Source of the DNA: Hippasteria phrygiana
Lineage: Eukaryota; Echinodermata; Asteroidea; Valvatida; Goniasteridae
NCBI GenBank assembly: GCA_037893225.1
Contig: JAZGUH010000276.1
Coordinates: 744,001 to 808,000 of the forward strand
Direction: 5' to 3'
Length of the DNA stretch: 64,000 nt
The position numbers were made by a program, and so were the translations under genes. Of this stretch, positions 12,406 to 25,150 are shown piece by piece. Position 1 is the first letter of the stretch. Each line of letters starts with the position of its first letter. The notes beneath the pieces were generated by a model. The model was given only the letters and a program-made list of their open reading frames with translations, did no database searches and was not told where the DNA came from.

Positions 12406-13399
12406 CTCAGGTTTAGTGCCAAGTGAAAAGAGCCCTACTTTTCTCTGAACTTTTGAAGATTAAGACTGCGTTCAGTGATTCAGTTGTCAATCTGACCTTA
12501 AATGATGAAGACTCATTTCCTTTTAGACACTTGTTTCTTAAAATATCCGCACACATTCATCTCTCGGTGTGCCTCAACTGACCGGATCTACTCTTGTGTG
12601 ACTTAGTGGACCCCGGTCATAAGTTTAAGGTCTTTGTAGTTATGTAAGTGTGCCCCAGGCAGGGAGGTTGAGGTCATGGTTTGTGCTGACAGGGGGATAT
12701 GTGTCACCCTCTTGGGTAAGTCTAGTCATCAGGGCTGTTACTAAATATAGAGGCAATCTGGGCGTACTTTGCCATATATGTGCATGTAGGTTATTCCGGG
12801 AAGGTCTCAGCCCGGGATAGCCTCACCTTATAGCAAGTTCAAGGATTCGTGAAGGGATTAATCTCTTAATGCCATCTTACAAATTTTGCATCAATTATTC
12901 AATGCGCAAAGATGAGTTTTATGAAATACAGGATACCAAACTATAATGCCAAAATCCATGCATTGCAGGTACATCATCATATAAATTTTCCTGGCTAGTG
13001 CAGCCAAGCCTATCCAAAATGCAGCGTTCAGATGGGGGTTCCATACATCTGAAAATAATTATTATGGCAGTGCTAAAAAAAAGGGAAACTAATCAATTTT
13101 CATGACCCAGATTTTGGTGATTTGACATTATTGGAATTTTTTTTAAAGGTAATTAATTATTCATTCAGTGCTCTTCTGGATAGAGTCCAGAAGAGGTTGT
13201 GTCAACCTTGTGGATGGGGAGGTGGGCTCTTCAGTATAAAGCCTATTCTGCAAATATGTGGTCGGTCAGTGCTCTATGGGCCAGTCTGAGTTGATTCTCC
13301 GCTACAAGCACATTGATCTGGGCATAATACAATGTACTGGGCTATCCAGATCTGCTAACTGTTTCACCATGAGCTGATGAGCTTGCCTAGGTCCAGGAC
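12406..13399. other. Intergenic stretch, nothing recognised
   Basis: Unique sequence without a convincing open frame or repeat. Includes an AT-rich patch at 13060-13160. Confidence 0.45.
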
Positions 13400-15174
13400 T
13401 ATGGCATTTTAAAAACGTTGCAATATTCGATAATCTACGTATTTTTGTGCGATGTTCAAATATATATGTGCGATGTTTGTCCTAATGTGCGATGTTCAAA
13501 TATATATGTGCGATGTTTGTCATTATATATGCGATGTTCAAATGTATGTGTGCGAAGTTCAAATATATATGTGATGTTTGTCATATATGTGCGATGTTCA
13601 AATTTATATGTGCGATGTTCAAATATATGTGCGATGTTTTGTCAATTTATATTCGAAAATGGAATTGTGGGATATAGTATGGTTTCCAGACCGAAATAGT
13701 ATGAATATTCCTAATAAGTTACATCAGGGACCAGACTACTTTGGACGGTCTATCTGTTGCACTGACCTGGCTGAATCTAGCCCGCAATTCAGCCCGCGAT
13801 TCGCAATAGGGCCCGCGATTCGCCCGATCAGAGCAGCCGCATGTTGAAAACTAGAATCCTTTCGACAAAAGGATTTTTTTTTATGAAATCGCTGGATTCA
13901 GGCAACAAATTTTCAAGAAATGTCAAGAAATTACATACCAATTTTTGCATGAACTTTCAGAATAGGTATGAGCAAAGCTGAACATATTATACTTAACATT
14001 GTTTTATGGGTCTTTTTTATGAAATAATTAGTCGTTTCGTGAGGGCCCATTTCAAAGGGTTCTCTACATCAATTCCTTTCGGCTCAGCACAATAGCTTCT
14101 GTTTGAAAGTAAGTGTACCGCACATGTTTTTAAAAATTCATATTTTTCTTTCGTATTTATAATTGCCACCTTCCTGGGCACACTTAATTTCAGCAAGAGC
14201 TTATTGCAAGAATGGTTTCTGTTCCAATTAGCCGCTTAAAGACGGATCATTTTCGTGAATATCTGTAAATGCGGTATTCGGAGTTTCGTGTGAAATGCCG
14301 TATTTGAAAGAAAGTGTATTACACATATTTTGAAAAATTCATATTTTTCTTTCATATTCATAATTCCCACCTTCCCGGGCACTTTCTCTCAAAGACGGCA
14401 TTTCCAGATATTCATGAAAATGATCCGTCTTTAAGCGGCTAATTGGAACAGAAGCCATTCTTGGAATAGGCCCTTGCTGAAATTAAGTGTGCCCAGGAAG
14501 GTGGCAATTATGAATATGAAAGAAAAATATGAATTATTAAAAACTTGTGCGGTACACTTTCTTTCAAACAGAAGCTATTGTGCTGAGCCGAAAGGAATTG
14601 ATGTAGAGAACCCTTTGAAATGGGCCCTCGCGAAACGACTAATTACTTCATTAAAAAAGACCCATAAAACAATGTTAAGTATAATATGTACAGCTTTGCT
14701 CATACCTATTCTAAAATTTCATGCAAATTGGTATGTAATTTCTTGACATTTTCTAAAAAATCGTTGCCTGAATCCAGTGATTTCATTAAAAAAACAAACT
14801 CCTTTTGTCAAATGGATTCTAGTTTTCAATATGCGGCTGCTCTGATCGGGCGAATCGCGGGCCCTATTGCGAATCGCGGGATGAATCGCGGGCTAGATTC
14901 AGCCAGGTCAGTGCAACAGATAGACCGTCCAAAGTAGTCTGGTCCCTGATGTAACTTATTAGGAATATTCATACTATTTCGGTCTGGAAACCATACTATA
15001 TCCCACAATTCCATTTTGAATATAAATTGAAAAACATCGCACATATTATTTGAACATCGCACATATATGACAAACATCGCACATATATGACAAACATCGC
15101 ACATATAAATTTGAACATCGCACATATAATGACAAACATCGCACACAAATATTGCAATGTTTGACATGCCATAC
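13400..15174. mobile_element. Giant foldback element, ~1.77 kb, arms ~0.8 kb
   Basis: The left arm (13400-14275) and right arm (14396-15174) are reverse complements over almost their whole length, with a loop of about 120 bp. Matching landmarks: TATGGCAT / ATGCCATA at the ends, TAGTATGAATATTCC / GGAATATTCATACTA, GGGCCCGCGATTCGC / GCGAATCGCGGGCCC and GACGGATCATTTTC / GAAAATGATCCGTC. Each arm begins with a 21-22 bp tandem repeat (TGTGCGATGTTCAAATATAT / TGTGCGATGTTTGTC), about 9-10 copies on the left and 6 on the right. An internal ~85-bp module with TTCATATTTTTCTTTC occurs three times (about 14102, 14308 and, inverted, 14489). No transposase. A transcript would form a long hairpin RNA. Confidence 0.92.
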
Positions 15175-15207
15175 AGGACAAGAGAAACCAAATGTGTTTT
15201 TTTTCCC

Positions 15208-15478
15208 ACAGGTCACTTCCTTGTGGGAACTCCCTCCCTAAACAATGTTTTCCTTCTGTATTTGACATGTCTGCATTCAAGAGCAATGTAAACAGACACC
15301 TATAGTGTAAAGAGTAGCAGGTGTAGCTGATTGCCTGACAAGTTGTACTTGTAGCTGAGGTATCTTTGCTTATGGTCTTTTTCCCTTTTCCCTATTTTTT
15401 CAATATGCCTCCACCTCGAGTGGCTTCGTACCTTGTGTTTGGCTGTATTCAATAAAAAAACAAAAAAGAAAAACAAAT
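15208..15478 (+). pseudogene. 3' end of a non-LTR retrotransposon (RT ORF C-terminus plus tail)
   Basis: One frame reads GNSLPKQCFPSVF then AFKSNVNRHL and TAG at 15303-15305. This is the typical C-terminus after the reverse transcriptase of CR1/L2/RTE-like LINEs (WNSLP...FKSNVNRHL). A 3' tail follows with CCTCGAGTGGCTTCGTACCT and ends in CAATAAAAAAAC. It is truncated on the left and begins close to the end of the foldback element. Confidence 0.65.
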
Positions 15479-15499
15479 ACAGCAAAAGATGAACAAGCA

Positions 15500-16780
15500 C
15501 TAATTCGTGCAGGAGCCGTGTCGTTGGTGACTTGCGTGTGTGACAGTTTCGTCAAGGAAAACTGTCACGTGACTAAACAAATTTGGCAAGAAGAAGAAGA
15601 AGAACAATGCTAAGCGCTTATAGAGCCCCATCTGCGATGCGATGCGGCTAACAATCACAGAAAAAGATAATGGCAACTGAAAACTTGAAAGGTCTGTTTT
15701 CTTTATTCACTGGTGAGTTTTGCAGCAAAAACCAGATAAATCCACCAAGATCATCGCAGCATTTCCCGTGCACAGTCACTTGAAACAATGGATTTACGAC
15801 ACTTCTACTATTTCTTGTCAAAATAAAGGTATTCACTTTCAGGTAAGCATGGAATGGATGATGTTGACAAAAAAAACCACTTGCAGATCAATCAATAAGT
15901 CTTCGTTCATATGAAATATCAGCTTAATCTCTGATGACGTAAACTATGATTGCGCCGCTTGCCCGATAAGTGGCTCTTGCCTGACATTACAAGATCTGGT
16001 TACACCTTGCGTGGATGTCAGCATCATTTCAATACACTCACACTGAATCATCATGCAAGGTCTATTTGTAAATAAATCGCTTCATGTTCTCATCCTTCAA
16101 TGGGATGGCAAACTGTTTGACAAGGAAAAAAAACTTTGATGTTATCAGTCAACAAAATCATTTTAGACTGATGCTCACCTTTTGGCATATTGTATTCTTT
16201 TAAATAAATGTCTTGCAAATGTCTGTAGTGATTGAAAGTATTTAAATGCCCTCTTGACTTTTCAAGAGTTTGTCAACAAAACCCAACCTCTTGCCATTAA
16301 GTCCGTCAGATCTACAGTGCTGGATCATGCCAGTGACACATTGGCAGGATTCTTATAATGATAATAATGTCAAAAGTCGGCACTCTCGAGGACCACATTC
16401 CGAAAAAGAAAAAATAACAGCCCAAAAAATGCCTCAATTTCAGTCAAGATATTTATTCCTCATCTAAATCTTTCAATTTATAATTCACTGCAAAACAAGG
16501 CTGCATGACTGACTGTAGAGAATAGTGGACATGATATCATCGCACTCAACCTGAAGGTCTCGGGACTTGTTTTGAAGATGAGCAGATGAGTCTCAAATAA
16601 GATAAGACACTGGCCTTGTGAATCAGCTTGAGTCACACAGCCGACGCAAATGTCATTAGAGTTCACCCGTGTGTCGAGGCATTCTAGCTACGAGCAAACA
16701 GCAGAGGCTTCCACTACTACTGCAATTCAGTTCATCCAAAGGTTAAGTGGCTTAATCTTCCCCAACTTGCAGCACGAGAT
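15500..16780. other. Unique, repeat-poor stretch
   Basis: No gene recognised. Contains a GAAGAAGAA run at 15590-15605. Otherwise single-copy-looking sequence. Confidence 0.4.
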
Positions 16781-17780
16781 GGAAGAGTATGCTCCAGCAG
16801 CATATCAAACAGTCATATAGAGAAGTAGGTTTTTAGAAGAGGTATGAGTGGGAGGCTGGGTAAAGGATTTATAGAAGAAGCTGATGATCTCAGACAGGTG
16901 AAAAACTGATATGGTGTCAACTAGAGGAGGTGTTGTGTGGGATGGTTATAAGATGGAAGCTTTCAGGACAAGTGATCCGTGGAGAAAGTGAGACAAGTGC
17001 GAAAAGCTGAGACCTGGTGGTTGCTGGGATGGTTTCAAAGGCCTGGGAAAAGGATAACATTCATGAGATGAGTCTCACAAAGACAAGATAATGGAGACAG
17101 TGAGTGGGACAAGCGGGATGGGTATTACAGAATTCTAAGAAGAGAGCCGTCCAGTGCAGAATAAATGAAGTGTACAGAGGGAGGACACATGCACAGTGGG
17201 AGGAATAATGCCAGAAAAGCTTAGAAGGTGGCAATGAAATGAAGTACATGGGAAGTATCGTATTGGCTGATGGTGGGATAGAATCAGGGAAAAATAATTG
17301 GGAGGTGGCAGTCTCTACAATGAAATAAAAGTACAACTAAACAAGCTGGTGGGTGGAGTGACTACGAGATGAGCTTGCAAGAGGGAGAGAGTAAGGGACA
17401 AAATGAAATAATGCATCAACAGGGAGGTGGGTGGGATGACGGTGAGAACCAGACTCTGGAAGGAGACAACATCTTCTGCAATGACTAACCTGTAGTGTGT
17501 GAACAGGGTGGTGGGTGGAACGGGATAGCACTTGAAAGGATCCATGGTATTGGTCCCTTGTAATGAAATTTATCAAATTAATCCAAGTACTTTAACAAGG
17601 ACGGTGGGTGGAATAGCAGTAGGGAATGTGAAGAAGGCTCTTCTCTCGTGAAATGAGAGGAGAAAAAACTAGGACAACAGAATTAATTGAGGAGGGGGAC
17701 AGGTATTTTGAAGGAGATGGTAATCCAGCAGAAAATCACTGCTAAAATGAGAGGTGGTTTAGGTGGACAACAGAGCGATC
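16780..17780. repeat. Degenerate purine-rich repeat region
   Basis: Modules such as GGTGGGTGGGATGAC, GGTGGTGGGTGGAACGGG, AAGCTGGTGGGTGGAGTGAC and GACGGTGGGTGGAATAGC recur at roughly 90-110 bp, with AAATGAAATAA and GAAGG pieces between. It looks like an old, heavily diverged minisatellite. Open frames on the minus strand here are by-products of the bias. Confidence 0.5.
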
Positions 17781-19096
17781 CAGGGACAAACAAGGTTAAT
17801 GGGGCAGTGTGTCATAAATTGTAGGCCCTTTCCCCTATTTTTTCTTTATGCAAATCACCGATCACAAGGCCAAAGGCCACTGGAGGTGTGGGCTACAGAG
17901 GAAAGTGTGGAAGAACCAGCCCCTCACACCTGAAACAAGACAAGATAATCTGATCTCTTCACAGTATGAATAGGGTCGGGATGGGTAGTTAGTTACCCAT
18001 CCACTGCAAGGCAATAATAATGCCTCAACCCACATTAAATCCAATATCCATTGGACTTGTAAACTTGACAAGTAGTTTTTTGTAAGCAAGAATGTACTTC
18101 CCCTAAAAATGGCACTATGTAAATAGCATATTTTTTCTACCCTCACATAAAATAATTTGCTTAAAAAAATTAATGGTTACTTGGAAGCTCAGATAGAGGG
18201 TACTTAAAATGTGAATGCGGAACGGTCTGTCAGTTTTTAATCTCTGCTCGGAGTGGACCGGTAGATTTTCAATTCAAGTGAGAACTCTGGCATATGTTTG
18301 CTATGAATGATTCATTACAGGCACATCTTGGGATTAGACTGTAGTGGGGATGGAATAAACATCCCATTATTGTAAGGCAGGTGTAGGAAGGAAGAGAGTC
18401 GTGAAGTGGCTGCAATTCAAAGTAAACAGCAAGAGGAACATGGACCAGGGAACTGCATGATTTTCTGTAAAGATGGAATTTAGTCAAAACTAACGACAAA
18501 GATTTTATGCAGGAAACGAGAGTTTAAAATAGCTCCGAGCAATATGAAAAGTCAACAGGACCTAAGCAGGCAGTTGGATGAATAAATGAACAAATTTTCC
18601 TCCTGACAACGGAGTGGAGGGTTTGAATGGATGCCAATGAGGAATTGAGCCGGGAGAATCAACAACTGTGATAAGATACACACAATGAAGCACATTGGAA
18701 GGGAAATTCCTGGTTATTTCCCCACGTTGTTTGGGTTCCGTATTAAAATTAAAGGAAATGAGTCCTTGTGAAATAGTCACACAATCTTTAAATATCAATG
18801 GGATTGCATACTTCATTGTTTAGACTTTTGATAGTTCAGTGTGAGGTCACGCATACAATGATAGTTTCCAATGTGGGGTTTTGAAGGGGCATGGCTAATT
18901 TGGCGGAAAATTTCATCCTCCTTCATAAGTCCTATAATTTAATTTCCTGGATGCATTGAATAATAATTTAGAATCCCCTTTTGGGGTATGGTGGGTGAGG
19001 GGTTCCTTCCAAACTCCAATTCTGAACATTTGATCCATATTTGATTTCTGCTTCTCTTAGTTTTATGTGTCTATTTCTAAAAAAAACAAGACAAAA
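17781..19096. other. Unique stretch, nothing recognised
   Basis: No convincing exon or repeat seen on either strand. Confidence 0.4.
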
Positions 19097-19550
19097 TGTG
19101 ACCGGCTCTGCAAAAAGGGGTATAATGTCGCAGAATTTGAAAAATGAGTTATATACATAGTTGAATTTGTCACACCCTAACCTTCAATTTGGTGTAGGTT
19201 TGACCCCTGTGGCATTTAGTGTTCTTGACATATCTTGACATTTGTATAGGCCTACTCCTATTTTCCAATTAATGGAAGTGCATTTAGAGATATAGGCCTT
19301 AAACAGAGAAAGTGCAAAGAAATCAGAGAGAAGTAATTTTTCTCAACATTTATTTTTTCAACTTTATTCATCTATATTAATGTTTCTGAAAATAAAATGT
19401 AAAAATATAGATATAACAGAAGCCCCCCCCCCCCCCCAAAAAAAATCACTTAGGTGAAGATTTTTTCACCCACTTCACATAGAACAGCCCTGTCTGTGTT
19501 TTCACATAGTGCGACATAATTAATACCCTTTTTTAGTAGAGCGGGTCACA
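19097..19550. mobile_element. Second MITE with TGTGACC-GCTCTGCAAAAAGG ends
   Basis: 454 bp. TGTGACCGGCTCTGCAAAAA at the left; the right end has TAGAGCGGGTCACA with GACATAAT inside it. Similar length and layout to 7617-8062. Contains a C run at about 19423-19437. The flanks are A-rich and TA is not preserved. Confidence 0.8.
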
Positions 19551-22519
19551 AATTTTGATACACATGCTGTTGTCGCAAGGACAGAAGCTTTTCGCTCTCA
19601 TTCTAATACTTTGTTGCTTAATTAGAGCCATTGGATCCCTACAGTCACATCGATAATTAATCCCCCCAGGAAGGGATAAATATGATGAGAAAAAAACGTT
19701 ATCTTAAGTCCCAGATCAATGAATTGAAACAGTCGCACTCACAAACTGTTTAACTTCAAGAACTATTCCAGATTTGGCTTCTGAACCAATGCTATTAATC
19801 TCTGCCTGATACTGCCCAGTGCCGATGGGTAAAACCATTAAAGCTTCGGTGATAGAGACAAAGATAGAGATCAGAGAAGCAACTACAAACCAATTGTCTG
19901 CTGTCGTTTAAGGCCACCTTAGGACTCAAGATTCTATGAACAGATCATTTATTCCGAGGCAAAACGTACAGTGTGCATTCATAGTAATAAAGTGGATATC
20001 ACAGCTAGCTGTATGCTCTTTCAACCAATATTAAAGGAACAAAGAACATAACCCCTGGTAGAAATGAAACCTTCAATGAGAAATTACAAACCTTGTAATG
20101 GTATTTTATTTTGCAGCAATCATATGTACTTTACTGTTAAAACAACATGCAAGCCTCATCAAGTCAAAACAATTCTTCATTTTTCCTGAAACATTTCAGG
20201 AACAAATCCCTGAAAATGATAACTCTAGATAAATGGGCAAGACTGAGAGTGGTACAAGTATGGATCCAGTCTGGTGAAGATTATTTCGGATTCACAATCC
20301 CCAATGGCTAGCATCAATCAATTCAGGATTAAAGAATGCTATATACGGGTCTCCTACCCAACATGGTCAACTAAAAATAGAATAATAAGCAGGCTGATGT
20401 GAATCAGTAGACTGTATGACCAGCACGTGAGTCAAGCTCACTGAGTAATTACCAAAGTTCGCTGTGCATCACATGCAGAAACCCGTGCAGTTCTTGCAGC
20501 GAACGATGCCTTGGATCTAATCAATGCAGCCAAATTCCGCATTAAATCTTAATTACATGTTTGTGTATGGTACTGAATGACAATCTTTGGAGTGTCATAA
20601 CATGATATATTTTTCACGAGCAGATCTCATTAGGCCATTCTAGAGCTAATTATTACTCACACCAGTTCAAACTATTGATTGTGCATGCAGACATATTCAT
20701 GGCCGTCTTGGACTCGTCAATTGTGAAGTGTCATTCAACTGATATCTACACGGACTGCGTAGAGCTCACTCCTTAACTACGACAGTGGGTCCCCATGAGG
20801 AATCTAGGATGACGTCTATTCTTTAATCCACGCAGCAGGGTTTCAATAACCTTCTTTATCTGATACTTAGCGTATGTCAAATGCCCAGGGTAGACAAAAA
20901 CACGCAATGTGTTACGCACAAGCTACGCAGAAAGCTCAAGTGCTGCTTGAGATATTCGATCCACGTAACGAAGACGGACTTGGACTGATAGAATTGTGTT
21001 TCACAGAGTCTACAGAAGCAACTCTGGAGCAAGCATCAGATTTCAAAAAGAAACAGAAAATCGGTTTCTAAAATAATCATAATTATCTTACAAAATCGTA
21101 AACAAATAACTGTCAATGGTCCCTTAATAAGGAGACATGTTTTAGTTATTTTTGAACCTTAGGGAGACAAGTGACATTAGGGAGACATTTCGATGTCTCC
21201 CTAATCAAATAATGTCACAGCCCCCTTAAATATTGAGAATTTTACAGTCGGAACTGGGTTATATCGATAGAGGATGGTCCAAAACATAAATATACCAAAT
21301 TTCGTGGGGGTAGGATAGGGGATATTTGGGTTAGGTTACATTAAAAGTTGAAACAAAAATGTGTGCACAAGTCTATGGGAATGTCTCCCAAATGACCCAT
21401 CGCCCGTAATTCTAAGTACTTTTACTGTGAATGTCCTCAGTCTGCTTCTTTGCTTTTCTCTCGCTTACGTACCCTCTTGAATACCCCAGTTTGAAAATGA
21501 CCACCTGGTCAGTTAATGTCTATAGGCGCATTCCTGCACATACTCAATCCTCTGTTTGCCTATTGTTTGCATTCATGCTTGGCTGCTTATAAAAAAACCC
21601 GTCTTGACATACCAGCACCCCATCAATAAACAGCTGGACAGAAATCCCGTATCAGTGGCTAGCCTTGTAAGGTAACTTGGAATAAATTACCCAAAAAACA
21701 ATAAATTCAGGCCAGAACTATAGTCCCTTTGGTTTCACACTACTTCACAGGGTCATTTTCTCACTGACGTCACCCAAAACAAAACAAACGCTTTCATTCA
21801 GTCTTACTCATGAAGCCTAATACAGGCGGAGAAAGGCAGTGACTGACTTCAGAGGAAAGGCTCTGTCAGGATGTTAATACGTGTTCACATCGGAAACATG
21901 TCACAAAGAAAGTACATCCTGTCTTCAACAATACTATCAGGCAAGATTAAACACGTCTATTACGCGACAGGATGTTGCTCTAAACAAGTGTGGACCAAAA
22001 ACTTCCATGGCCGAGAACAAATGACTGAATTGCATGGCCCTTGACTGCATATCTGTACTCTACATGTACATTAGACCTTATTAACAGGATACAATGCAGT
22101 CAGTCAATATATTCAGTTTAATGACGCAATGTCCACCTTGACCAGCTGTGTTAAAGCATTGTGATTCTTATTTTTTTTTAACTCATTTTTTAGTGTACAT
22201 GTTTTGAATGGATAATTATTGAATTTTTTTTTTACCTTTTATTTAATTAAATTATTATCTTACCTTATTTTACCTTCCTTTACCTTCCTGTATTCTTGAA
22301 TGAATTTCAGAATGATGGTGATGTGGCATGGGGATGCTGGTTATCTTTTTCAATTTCATCACGTAATTGTATACTAATTTCCGGTCACCCCAATAGAGAT
22401 TGTAGTTGTGCACACAGAGATTGTAGTTGTATTTTACATATTGTATGCCTATGCTAGAAGTCTCTGTGCATTCTCAGATGCTGCCTTGCAAACTGCTCAA
22501 TTACTCTGTTTCTGGAGAA
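19551..22519. other. Unique, repeat-poor stretch with homeodomain-type AT motifs
   Basis: About 3 kb without recognisable transposons. 20380-20800 has several TAAT-core motifs (GTAATTAC, GCTAATTATTAC, CGTCAATTG). 22230-22290 is a TTTACCTT/TTACCTTCC-rich tract. No coding exon recognised. Confidence 0.4.
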
Positions 22520-23230
22520 GCTATAGCCCTGTCCGCACTGGACTTTTTTTGGTAAAGCTTACCGAGACGATGGGTACTTTTCCCATTTTAAGTCCAATGC
22601 GGACAGCCTGGGACATTTTCCTCTCAGTTACTTTTCCCGAGTCCAGCGGTTATACTTCTACTGGGCAACTGCTGCCTAGGAAAACTGACCAGGTAACTTT
22701 TCCCGAGACAATAAGTCCAGTACGGACAGTGCGAGTCGGTAAAAGCGGCTCAGGAAAGTGTACATTCGGCCCAAGCGCAAGGTCATGCTACACAGGGACA
22801 CCACGCATGCGCTTTGCATTGTTTCACCGCAGTGCGGGGCATAGTGTGGCAAGTTTCCAAATTCCAGTGCGTTGTTTCTCTTTTGGTCACAATCATGGCA
22901 GATATTATTATTGATAAAGTCGGAAGTTTGATTGGTGCTACCAGTGCATCATTCCCAGATGATAATGAAGGACTTCAACGTGTACACATCGGCCAAAAGA
23001 ATGGAAAGGCATGTGCACTTTGGGTCAATCGGGTCAATGTAGAAAGGTCACGCAAAGCGCCCTCATGAGTCATTATACTGACAGCTCGGTTACTTCTACC
23101 ACGGTCTCGGTAAAATGTTCCTGTGTCGAAAGTCCAAGTGCGGACAGTGGTCACATTTGACCATTTTTCATTTTACCATCGTCTCGGTAAAACCTTCAAA
23201 AAAAAAGTCCAGTGCGGACACAGCTTAAGC
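22520..23230. mobile_element. MITE with five internal copies of its end motif
   Basis: Ends GCTATAGCCCTGTCCGCACTGGACTT and, inverted, AAGTCCAGTGCGGACACAGCTTAAGC. Both arms then have a GGTAAA/TTTACC plus CGAGACGATGG/CCATCGTCTCG block. Further copies of AAGTCC-x-TGCGGACAG lie at about 22590, 22711 and 23127. The ORF at 22408-22914 overlaps it and is not a host gene. Confidence 0.8.
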
Positions 23231-23540
23231 TACATGTGCTATCAACTGCTATAGACTGTGGTGCACAAGAGGTGGAGAACTAGGGGATTTAAAAAAATAA
23301 ATTGTAAAAATAAATTAAAACAAAAAAGTTTTTCACTTTTGGTTCCAATTTCATTAGCCATATTGGACATACAGACTTACATAAAAATATATCGAACAAA
23401 TTTGAAAAAGTAAATGATAACAACCGACACGCTCTACAAGGGGTTGGGGGCTCAAGCCCCCCCCCCCCCCCCCCCCCCCATCCCTCTACCCCACATACTT
23501 GTGTTACTCAGACATCGTATTCTTGTTAGATCAAGGCTTT

Positions 23541-23668
23541 AAGCCCGGTTCATACTTCATGCGAATGCATACATGCGAAGCGAATTCGTTAAGGTAACGG
23601 AGAACGTCACAATGAAACTTCAATTGTTGACGTCATGAAATTCGCTTCGCATTCACATGAAGGCCTTC
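23541..23668. mobile_element. Short foldback element
   Basis: AAGCCCGGTTCATACTTCATGCGAATGC...GAAGCGAATT pairs with AATTCGCTTCGCATTCACATGAAGGCCTT. Arms are about 40 bp. A C run (23458-23479) lies just to the left. Confidence 0.65.
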
Positions 23669-23989
23669 TGTTCAGGAACAACCAACCTCTGACATTCTAA
23701 ATGACTTTTGGCAGTCACTAATGGATCTTATGATCATTTATGTGCACCTGTGCCAGACTAGGGAAGATTACAGCTGTCCCTGGATGTTCACTGACACCAG
23801 GGATAACACTGTGTATTAAAGGATTATTAAAGGCAGTTTACAACAAATTAATTATAGCAAATACTGTAACACTGACCTGTTTAAAGTTGTGTGTGCACTA
23901 TAGATACTGGGAAAACAAAGAGACAAAAGGCTGTTCTGTTTAGTCTGGTTTGCTGAACCTACTTGAAATGAAATGGAGCAATTTATAGA

Positions 23990-24208
23990 CATAGGGGGAA
24001 TTATCAGTTCGGGGAACTAGACTATTTCCAACGGTGGTCGGCCGACCATCGCTGGAAATTGATACAAAAATTCCACTTTTCTTGAAAATGACAGTACACC
24101 ATGTACTTCACAGGACGCTTGAGACTTACAGTTAAGTAAGTTTTTTTCTAATAATTTAGTAGTTTTGTTTTTGATATTTGCAAATGTTGTATATTACCTT
24201 TAAGGGCT
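23990..24208 (+). mobile_element. Copy of the TTTAAAGGTA MITE family
   Basis: Shares ATTCCACTTTTCTTGAAAAT, a CACAGGACGCTTGAGACTTA block and a terminal TATTACCTTTAA with the element at 54680-55167. A central palindrome, GGTCGGCCGACC, replaces the GGAAATCG hairpin. The left inverted repeat is missing. Confidence 0.65.
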
Positions 24209-24975
24209 AAATATTACAGTATTCAGCTAATTGTCTCTACATACAGTTAGTAGATAATTCACAGACCATAGATAAAAGGATTTTAACGAGTTGATATCGT
24301 ACTATACATGTACAATACGATTATGCTACCCCAAAAAGAAAGCTCCCTATCCAACCTATGTACATAATGTATTTAAGTTATCTTGTTACAATAAATATAC
24401 AATACAAATGTAATACAAATGAAGCCACTCGCCCAGCTTGTTGTCTAGACATTTTTAATATTTTTTTTTGGGGGGGGGGGGGGGCTACTGAATTACAGTA
24501 TTCTGAAGTTCAACATCTGGCTGCTTCTCAAAATATTGCTGTTGAAATAAATGTGTCATGTATGCAAACACGGAATACAGTACTATTTGCATTGGGGTTA
24601 CAATGAATACATTCTAATCAACGTCACAGTCTGGTGATCATACAGAAATGCTGTTCCCTCAGTTCGCTCAGCTCCGGCTAAAAAAGCAAAAAAAACGGTC
24701 AGAGTTGCACTTTATTTAATGTCATGCACAGATGCCTTTTCCCTGACCCGCCCGTGATCTGGGTTGGTTCACGCACCACACCACTCTGTAATTGGTACGC
24801 GGCCTGTACACCAGTAGTGTGTAGTGATGGTATGGGCCTTGGCTAAGGTCAGGTCCCGGCATATTTTCCCATCATGTGTGACCGTCCATCGGACTGCAGG
24901 TCACAATTCCATAAAGGGTAATAACATGCACAGTGGGGGCCAGCTGCCCACTACATGCACTAGTTTTTGGTTGTA

Positions 24976-25150
24976 CAGTCGAACAATTTATAACAAGGTC
25001 CTTGGGACTTTACAATTTACCTTGTTATAACAGGTACCTTGTATTATCAGTAATGGAAAACAAAGAAAAACAAAGACTCGGGACCTATTTCTTTCTTTGT
25101 TATAAGCAGGATGTTGTATTAACAGTGCTCTTATTATCAGGGTTCGACTG
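24976..25150. mobile_element. Tigger/pogo-like MITE, second copy
   Basis: 175 bp in the same orientation as 63593-63768 and about 95% identical by eye. The left flank is TA; the right flank has mutated to TT. The close match over the whole length suggests recent activity. Confidence 0.85.

Noticed and set aside
22408..22914. 168-codon plus-strand open frame
   Set aside because: Mostly the left part of the 22520-23230 MITE.
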